From positions 1-13,269 of the forward strand of contig CAAEEV010000010.1 in NCBI GenBank assembly GCA_900754955.1: DNA of 13,269 nt, read 5' to 3'. This document shows positions 7,607 to 13,269 of the stretch, one piece after another. Position numbers and translations under genes: made by a program. Position 1 is the first letter of the stretch; each line of letters starts with the position of its first letter. Under the pieces are notes generated by a model. That model was not told the DNA's origin, ran no database searches, and saw nothing but the letters and a program-made list of their open reading frames with translations. The stretch is from Eggerthellaceae bacterium (lineage in GTDB: Bacteria; Actinomycetota; Coriobacteriia; Coriobacteriales; Eggerthellaceae).

Positions 7607-8290
7607 TCATGCCTCTTCGCGGGCGCCCTCGCGCGCGTTTTCACGCTCGTCGAGCAGCAACGGCGCGAACACGCGCGTGTAGATGGCGAGCCACGCGAGG
7701 GAAACGCAGAAACCCCCGATCACGTCGGACGCGTAGTGCACGCCGAGGTAGATGCGGCTTGCGCCCACCATCACGATGGCGACCGACAGCGCCGCGCAGC
7801 ACACGATGCGCATCGTGCGATCGCGTTCATAATGCCAGATCAGCCACACGAGCAGACCGAAGAACGCCATCGCAACCATCGAGTGCCCCGACGGGAAGCT
7901 GAAGCCCGTCTCAGGCACAAGACCGATGCCCTCGGGGCGCGGACGCTGCACGAGAAACTTGAGCAGCTGGTTGAGCACCACCACGAGCACCAGGTTGACC
8001 GCACAGCACAGCCCCGGCCGCCGCCCCGGCGCAAAGCCCGCGATCACCACAAGAAACACGATGAGCGACACCGGCGTGGCGAGCGCCGAGAAGCTCTCCA
8101 TCGTCGGCGTCAGCCAATCGGCGCGCAGCGTATCCACGAACACAGCGTGCGCCAAAACGTCGAGCTTCATCAGGTCACCCTCGAGCACCTCTTCGAGCAG
8201 CTCGATGAACACGATGACGCACACCGCGAAGATGATGACCGCCTTGTTTCTGAGCGCAAGCTCACCTGCGCGCCTGAGAAACGAACCCAA
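7607..8290 (-). CDS. PAP2-family membrane phosphatase (phosphatidate / undecaprenyl-pyrophosphate phosphatase-like)
   Basis: An integral membrane acid phosphatase of the type that dephosphorylates lipid phosphates such as phosphatidate, phosphatidylglycerol phosphate or undecaprenyl pyrophosphate. With the start used here it has 227 residues. The three PAP2 motifs are intact: Kx6RP (K111, R118, P119 in KFLVQRPRP), PSGH (133-136, catalytic His136), and SRx5Hx3D (S178, R179, H185, D189 in SRIYLGVHYASD). About six hydrophobic segments are visible, beginning with IIFAVCVIVFI. The frame stays open to a GTG at 8383, but that start has no ribosome-binding site, whereas the TTG at 8290 has GAGGTG five bases upstream, so I prefer the TTG. 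The substrate is unknown. It lies upstream of the rseP operon on the same strand, but that operon has its own promoter. Confidence 0.88.
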   Translation of the reverse strand: MGSFLRRAGELALRNKAVIIFAVCVIVFIELLEEVLEGDLMKLDVLAHAVFVDTLRADWLTPTMESFSALATPVSLIVFLVVIAGFAPGRRPGLCCAVNLVLVVVLNQLLKFLVQRPRPEGIGLVPETGFSFPSGHSMVAMAFFGLLVWLIWHYERDRTMRIVCCAALSVAIVMVGASRIYLGVHYASDVIGGFCVSLAWLAIYTRVFAPLLLDERENAREGAREEA

Positions 8291-8295
8291 ATCTG

Positions 8296-8301
8296 CACCT
8301 C
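8296..8301 (-). promoter_or_regulatory. Ribosome-binding site deciding the PAP2 gene start
   Basis: GAGGTG, six contiguous matches to the anti-Shine-Dalgarno sequence, sits 5 nt before an in-frame TTG at 8290. The only longer alternative, a GTG at 8383, has no such element and would add 31 residues lacking PAP2 character. Confidence 0.5.
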
Positions 8302-8600
8302 GTTCCGTTGTTCTTTCCTCCAGTATGCCGACAAAACGCGTCTTCCAACACGCACCGTTGAAACCAACAGGAGAAATGCGCACGCCAGCGTACGGCGCTA
8401 CGTCTTGTTGCCGCGGCCGGATTCACGCCACATCGCCGTCAGACCGGTGCTGGATGCGCGCACGCATCCGGTCATGCGCATGAGAGAACCGCGCACGAGG
8501 CGCGCAATGCGGCACCTGCTCTGCGGGAAGAATTCCGTCCACATGCGCGCCACGTTCTCGCTAGGTATTCGCTTGCGTGCAGCTTCACCGTTGGGGGCAA

Positions 8601-8687
8601 TGCCCGTTCGCCGCAGCGGGGCGCTCTGCGCACGGCCAACCTCCTCAAGCGCTTTTTCTGCGTAGACGAACCCGCGGCGAACGGGCA
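8601..8687. repeat. Perfect 14-bp inverted repeat upstream of the adhesin gene
   Basis: TGCCCGTTCGCCGC (8601-8614) is repeated exactly in inverse as GCGGCGAACGGGCA (8674-8687), with 59 bp between. GGG (8618-8620) and CCC (8671-8673) can extend the stem past a 3-nt bulge. The second arm ends 38 bp before the adhesin ATG. As RNA it would be a very stable leader stem; as DNA it could be a recombination or binding site. No recombinase gene is in the window. Confidence 0.6.
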
Positions 8688-8725
8688 GCACCGAAGGCGA
8701 ACCGCATGCGGAAAGGAGCGCGAGG

Positions 8726-11700
8726 ATGAAGTCAACCAGACGGAAAACGGCGAAGGCGGCGAAGGTGCTCCTTGCAGCCATGCTGGCAGCAGGGCTGCTA
8801 ACAGCCGCAGCGATCGCATCCCATGCCGCCGACCCACCGCCCGCCGAGGCGGCGAGCGCGCCCAATACGGGCAACCCGTTCGAAAACGGCGACTTCCGCT
8901 GGGACGACAACACGCAAACCTACCGCGTGAGCGGCATCAGCATCGAGGTAACGAGCATCACGAAGACGGGCAGCTCCGGCTACGGCGGCCCCTTTCCCTA
9001 TCCGCAGTGCCTCCAGCGCGCATGGGAGCTCTCGCAGCAGGGCCTCGGCGGCGGCCACTTCCCTGGCTGGGGCGCCGCTGACTTCCACTACGGATCGGTG
9101 GTCATGACAGGCAACAGCCGCGGCATCGTGTTCAACGACGCCCTGCCGACCAGCGGCCATTGTGCGCAGCGCGGCAACGAGCTGACGGCCTGGGATGCGG
9201 TGAGGCCCGCGCGCCTCATTCTCATCGAGGAAAAGTCCTACTGGGAGGGAGGCGTCTACCACGCCTGCTTCGCCATGCTCGTTGACAACGGCCACGCCTC
9301 CGGCGTCTGGGATCAGGCAACGATGGGCGACTCCTACGTGTGGGCGGAATGGACGCTCACAGGCAACGCCGAGGTCGTGAAGCAGTCCGCCAACGGCGAT
9401 ATCACCGACAGCAACGCATGCTACTCGCTCGAGGGGGCGGTGTACGGCGTGTACGACAACGAGGCATGCAAGGGCGACCCCGTCACCACGCTCACCACGA
9501 ACGCCGACGGTTGGGCGCGCGCCGAAAACATCGAAGCGGGCTCCTATTGGATCAAAGAGATCAAGCCGTCGCTCGGCTACGTACTCGATCCCCAGGTGCA
9601 CCCCGCCCAGATCGAGCCAGGTGGCACCTGCACGATCACGTCGAGCGAGGTGCCGCTTTCCAGCACACAGGGATCAGCCGTGACGAAATCCGACAACGAG
9701 ACGGGTGCGGCGTCTCCGCAGGGAGGCGCCTCGCTCGCCTTCGCCGAGTTCACATTCTCCTACTACGACGGCCTGTACAACACCGTCGACGAGGCGCGCG
9801 CGTCCGGGGATCCCACCCGCACCTGGGTGCTGCGCACCGACGAGGAGGGCCTCACAGGCATCGGGCTCGCCGACGCAACATTCGAAAGCGGCGGGGAGAG
9901 CCACCCCTATCTCGTCTCGGGAGACGCTTTGTACCGCAACAGCGCCGGCAAGCCGGCGATCCCACTCGGCACGCTCGTTGTCGAGGAAACGGCGGCACCG
10001 CCTGGATACCTGCCGCCAGAGGCGGAAGAACGAACATCGCTCATCCGGTACGTTCAGTCAGGATCGAACGTCTCGTGCATCGGCACGTTGCAAACAATCC
10101 CCCATGAAGTCGGCGACGGACTCGCCGTCGGATTCGAAGAGGAGATCATCCGCGGCGGCGTGATGATAGCGAAGCGCGATGCGGAGAGCGGCCTCGACGC
10201 GCCGCTCGGCAACGCCTCCCTCGACGGAGCCACCTTCGAGATCGCCAATCGATCTGCTCGTCCAGTTCTCGTCGGCGGCATACCGTACGAACCAGGCGAG
10301 GTGTGCGCGGTCATCGTCGCCCACGACGGCATCGCCTCAACCGCCGAGGACGCCCTGCCGTTCGGCTCGTACGCTATCAGGGAGATCGCCGTCGGAGAGG
10401 GATACCTTCTCACCGACGGCGAAGAGCGGGCGTTCGCCATCGAGCACGACAGGCACGTCGTGCACCTCGATGCGGAAGGAGGAGCCAGCAGCGGCGCCTA
10501 CAACCAGGTCAAGCGCGGCGACCTCTCATTCGTGAAGGCGCAGGAGAGCGACCAGCACCGTCTCGCGGGCATTCCCTTCCGCATCACCTCTCAAACGACA
10601 GGGGAATCGCACATCGTCGTAACCGACGAGAACGGCGAAGCGAACACGTCAGCTGGGTGGAACCCCCACACGCGCAACACGAACGCCAACGACGCAGCCG
10701 TGGCGGATGACGGTTCGGTTGACACCGCCAAACTCGACGCAGCAGCAGGCGTGTGGTTCGGCTTGACCGCAAGCGGCAGCGTCACGCAACCGAACGACAA
10801 CCTGGGTGCGTTGCCCTACGACCGCTACACCATCGAGGAACTGCGCGTACCCGCGAACGAGAACCTCGAGCTTATTGCCATAACCGATGTTGCCGTAACG
10901 CGCGACGGATACTGCATCGACCTCGGCACGTTCGACAATCAGCCCGCAGGAGAGGCGTTCATTGCAACCGCCGCACGCGACGGGCTCGACGGCGACAAGC
11001 GCATCGCTGCCGACGTCTCATCCGTCGTGATCGACCGCGTGTCGTATGCGGGTCTCACCATCGGCACAACCTACGAGCTCACCGCACGCCTCTTCGACAA
11101 AACGGCGGGAGCCTTCGTTCAGACCGAAGGGGGCGACTTGACGGCAACGCAATCGTTTACCGCCGAGGCGACCGCAGGGTTTGTCGAAGTGGCCATCGGT
11201 CCCTTCGACACACGCGATCTCGTAGGCCACGACATCGTCGTGTTCGAGGTGCTCCGCGACCCCGCCGCCGCGAACCGCGTCGTCGCAACGCACGAAGACG
11301 AAGCCGACTACGAGCAGACGCTCAGCATCGAGGGCCCGCGCATCTCTACCTCGGCATCCGACGGCGCCGACGGAGATCGCCTGCTCGCGACCGATCCTGC
11401 GACAGTCATCACCGACACCGTCAGTTACGCCAGCCTCGTTCCAGGTGCGCCCTACGAGATGGAGGCGTCCCTCATGGTCGTCGTCGCCGCCGACGGAACC
11501 GCATCGCCCCTCGTTTCGAAAGGAGACCCCGTGACCGCCCACACCCCATTCGAGCCCGCATCGCCCACAGGAACCGTCGATGTGACGTTCGACGGCATCG
11601 ATACGACCGCATGCGCAGGCCAAAGCCTCGTCGTGTTCGAGAAACTGTACCGCACAACCGACGACGGCAGCCGCCATCTTGTCGCGGCGCACGAAGACCC

Positions 11701-13261
11701 GCTTGCCGCCGCGCAGACAGTTGCTGTCGAAGGCCCGCGCATCAGCACGCAAGCGCAAGATGCGCTCGACGGAGACAGCATCGTGGTGGCGGACTCCTCC
11801 CGACCCGCTCAGATCATCGACACTGTGTCGTTCGGCGGTCTTGTCCCCGGCCGCTCGTACCGACTCACCGGCACGCTCATTCTCCGCGAGGCATACCAGC
11901 GCGCCTACGAGAACGCCCGTGAACAGGGCGCTACGGACAGCGAGGCACACGAGATGGCGCGCGACGCGGGAGCCGTCACAAACGCCGACGGGTCGCCAGC
12001 CGCAAGCGAGGTGCTCTTCTCCCCCGAGCGTGCCGACGGCAGCATTGACGTCGCCCTATCGTTCGACAGCGTCACTGTCGCTGGGCAGGATGTCGTCGTG
12101 TTCGAACGCCTTTTCGCCGACGACATCGAAATCGCCCGCCATGAGGACATCAACGACGCACGCCAAAGCGTCTCCGTGAAAAGCACAGCGCTCAGCACGA
12201 GCGCCGCCGACAGCCTCTCGGGAACGAACGAACTCACTGCCGACAAGGATGCTGTCATCACCGACACAGCGCATATCGATCACGCTGCTGCGGGAACGGA
12301 ATACACCCTCGTCGGATTACTCGTCGACAGGGCAACGGGCCTGCCTCTTACAACCGCCCCCATGGACGACCCGCGCGAGCAGGAGGAGATGCGCTCGTTC
12401 TTCCTCAAGCTCGCAAGTACCGTAGGCGCTACCCAGGAGGAATCCGATGACGGACGAGTGCGTCTCCGCATCGCGCCGACGCCCGCGCCCTTCGACGCCG
12501 ATCGTGTGCTCGACCTTCTCGCACGCAACGAAGAGCTTTCCGCACGGCTCATCACGGCGGCGAGCACCTTCGTCGCTGAAGAGGCCGCATTCGACACGAC
12601 GCTCGACATTCCGTTCGACGCGACGCTGCTTGCCGGAACCGACGTCGTCGTCTACGAACTCCTCATAGCCGACGGCTCCATCGTGGCGGCGCACACCGAT
12701 GTCGATTCCGACGCCCAAACCGTCTCGATTATCGGAAGCAGCATCGACACCTCCGCAGCCGACAAAACCGACGGCGACCGCTTCCTTTCACCGTCGGGGC
12801 AGGCGACCGTCATCGACACCGTGTCCTTCTCGCGGCTTATCCCCGGCAAGGAATACCTGCTTCGCGGAACGCTCATGGACAAGGCTTCTGGCACGCCCTT
12901 CGCCATCAACGGCACACCCCTCGAGTCGGAGGTGCGCTTCACGCCGAATGCGCCGGAAGGATCCGTCGAGGTGGCGTTCTCGTTCGACGCCGCGCAGGCA
13001 GCGGGCCGCACGCTTGTCGTGTTCGAGGAGCTCTCGAAGGACGGCGCCGTCGTCGCCACGCACGCCGATCTCGGCGATGCCGCTCAAACCGTCACCGTCA
13101 CACAAGAACCGCTCTTAGCGCACCTTGCGCAAACAGGCGATCGCATGCGCATGCTCGTTGCCGCCGCATTCGCAACCGCACTCGTGTCCGCCGCCGCCCT
13201 GTGCGCACCGCACCTGCGAAGGCACCTCGAGAGACGCCGCAAACTTGCCGTTCCTCGTTAG
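8726..13261 (+). CDS. Giant LPXTG-type surface adhesin with CnaB/SpaA-like and VaFE (T-Q ester bond) repeats
   Basis: A 1511-residue secreted surface protein. It begins with a signal peptide (basic n-region 1-13, hydrophobic 14-30, cleavage near SHA-AD at 32-36). A head of unknown fold follows (about 49-212, Cys95, Cys146, Cys181). Four CnaB/SpaA-like domains come next, at about 215-310, 317-472, 476-594 and 597-740, each with a first-strand Lys (K219, K321, K483, K604) and a mid-domain Glu (E278, E421, E553, E705). Five tandem ester-bond domains then span about 746-868, 873-1001, 1006-1151, 1156-1335 and 1340-1458. The end is a sorting signal, LAQTGD (1467-1472), with a hydrophobic span and an Arg/Lys tail. 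Self-crosslinking domains usually build stiff, protease-resistant stalks presenting an N-terminal ligand-binding head. No sortase gene is nearby. AAAGGAG lies 7 nt before the ATG. The gene seems complete and monocistronic as far as the window shows. Confidence 0.95.
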   Translation: MKSTRRKTAKAAKVLLAAMLAAGLLTAAAIASHAADPPPAEAASAPNTGNPFENGDFRWDDNTQTYRVSGISIEVTSITKTGSSGYGGPFPYPQCLQRAWELSQQGLGGGHFPGWGAADFHYGSVVMTGNSRGIVFNDALPTSGHCAQRGNELTAWDAVRPARLILIEEKSYWEGGVYHACFAMLVDNGHASGVWDQATMGDSYVWAEWTLTGNAEVVKQSANGDITDSNACYSLEGAVYGVYDNEACKGDPVTTLTTNADGWARAENIEAGSYWIKEIKPSLGYVLDPQVHPAQIEPGGTCTITSSEVPLSSTQGSAVTKSDNETGAASPQGGASLAFAEFTFSYYDGLYNTVDEARASGDPTRTWVLRTDEEGLTGIGLADATFESGGESHPYLVSGDALYRNSAGKPAIPLGTLVVEETAAPPGYLPPEAEERTSLIRYVQSGSNVSCIGTLQTIPHEVGDGLAVGFEEEIIRGGVMIAKRDAESGLDAPLGNASLDGATFEIANRSARPVLVGGIPYEPGEVCAVIVAHDGIASTAEDALPFGSYAIREIAVGEGYLLTDGEERAFAIEHDRHVVHLDAEGGASSGAYNQVKRGDLSFVKAQESDQHRLAGIPFRITSQTTGESHIVVTDENGEANTSAGWNPHTRNTNANDAAVADDGSVDTAKLDAAAGVWFGLTASGSVTQPNDNLGALPYDRYTIEELRVPANENLELIAITDVAVTRDGYCIDLGTFDNQPAGEAFIATAARDGLDGDKRIAADVSSVVIDRVSYAGLTIGTTYELTARLFDKTAGAFVQTEGGDLTATQSFTAEATAGFVEVAIGPFDTRDLVGHDIVVFEVLRDPAAANRVVATHEDEADYEQTLSIEGPRISTSASDGADGDRLLATDPATVITDTVSYASLVPGAPYEMEASLMVVVAADGTASPLVSKGDPVTAHTPFEPASPTGTVDVTFDGIDTTACAGQSLVVFEKLYRTTDDGSRHLVAAHEDPLAAAQTVAVEGPRISTQAQDALDGDSIVVADSSRPAQIIDTVSFGGLVPGRSYRLTGTLILREAYQRAYENAREQGATDSEAHEMARDAGAVTNADGSPAASEVLFSPERADGSIDVALSFDSVTVAGQDVVVFERLFADDIEIARHEDINDARQSVSVKSTALSTSAADSLSGTNELTADKDAVITDTAHIDHAAAGTEYTLVGLLVDRATGLPLTTAPMDDPREQEEMRSFFLKLASTVGATQEESDDGRVRLRIAPTPAPFDADRVLDLLARNEELSARLITAASTFVAEEAAFDTTLDIPFDATLLAGTDVVVYELLIADGSIVAAHTDVDSDAQTVSIIGSSIDTSAADKTDGDRFLSPSGQATVIDTVSFSRLIPGKEYLLRGTLMDKASGTPFAINGTPLESEVRFTPNAPEGSVEVAFSFDAAQAAGRTLVVFEELSKDGAVVATHADLGDAAQTVTVTQEPLLAHLAQTGDRMRMLVAAAFATALVSAAALCAPHLRRHLERRRKLAVPR

Positions 13262-13269
13262 CACGGAAA

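Larger units (their letters stand above)
8291..8725. other. Intergenic region between the divergent PAP2 and adhesin genes
   Basis: This is a 435-bp stretch with no gene I can support. It should contain the promoters of both neighbours, but I see no clear -35/-10 pair for the adhesin. The right part holds a 14-bp inverted repeat (8601-8687) and the palindrome CCGCATGCGG (8702-8711) directly before the adhesin's AAAGGAG. A minus-strand frame is open from the adhesin start down to 8398 (about 90 codons lie within this gap), but it lacks a good start or a family signature. It could hide a decayed gene. Confidence 0.5.

Noticed and set aside
8646..8656. T5 run after an AGCGC arm, resembling an intrinsic terminator on the plus strand
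   Set aside because: The partner GCGCT lies 22 nt away, the stem is only 5 bp, and no upstream plus-strand gene needs a terminator here.
8398..8913. Minus-strand frame of 171 codons spanning the adhesin leader and start
   Set aside because: It overlaps the adhesin signal-peptide region and no good start with a ribosome-binding site is present. The part at 8398-8700 is not obviously non-coding by composition, so a decayed gene cannot be excluded.
8996..9025. Possible Cys-Gln thioester domain around CLQRAW in the adhesin head
   Set aside because: The known thioester domains have the Cys and the TQxxxW-like Gln far apart in sequence. Here they are adjacent, so the resemblance is too weak to annotate.

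Overview
The window looks like a chromosomal segment of a high-GC actinobacterium of the class Coriobacteriia, most likely the family Eggerthellaceae (the Eggerthella/Gordonibacter/Adlercreutzia/Slackia type). This is inferred from three things: a molybdoenzyme of the pyrogallol transhydroxylase / catechol dehydroxylase type, an rseP-ispG-proS cluster, and a very long VaFE-repeat surface protein. No species can be named from sequence alone.

Layout, left to right. Positions 1-1474 (minus) hold the N-terminal 491 residues of a molybdopterin enzyme that runs off the left edge. A LysR-type regulator (1686-2597, plus) is divergent from it and shares a 211-bp control region containing a good lysR promoter, so the pair looks like a substrate-inducible gene and its regulator. 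A small HAD phosphatase (2683-3324, minus) converges on lysR. A strong intrinsic terminator (3397-3431) separates it from a tight minus-strand operon, rseP (6269-7468), ispG (5210-6262), proS (3456-5213), driven from a consensus -10 at 7540-7545. The operon joins intramembrane proteolysis, the MEP isoprenoid pathway and prolyl-tRNA charging; dxr and cdsA, often next to rseP in other bacteria, are not here. A PAP2-family membrane phosphatase (7607-8290, minus) lies upstream with its own start region.

A 435-bp spacer with a perfect 14-bp inverted repeat precedes the right third of the window, a single 1511-residue secreted and cell-wall-anchored adhesin (8726-13261, plus). It has a signal peptide, a cysteine-containing head of unknown fold, four CnaB/SpaA-like domains, five tandem T-Q ester-bond (VaFE) domains and an LAQTG sorting signal.

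The points most worth following are: (1) the RseP-like protease seems to lack a PDZ domain and instead carries about 130 residues with a winged-helix-like segment in its cytoplasmic loop; (2) the adhesin keeps a complete T/D/E/H/Q ester-bond set in all five repeats, while only two of four CnaB-like domains keep the isopeptide Asn, and two ester domains carry long helical insertions in the same loop; (3) the molybdoenzyme is a catechol-dehydroxylase-like member of unknown substrate. I found no CRISPR array, tRNA, rRNA, insertion sequence or prophage gene.
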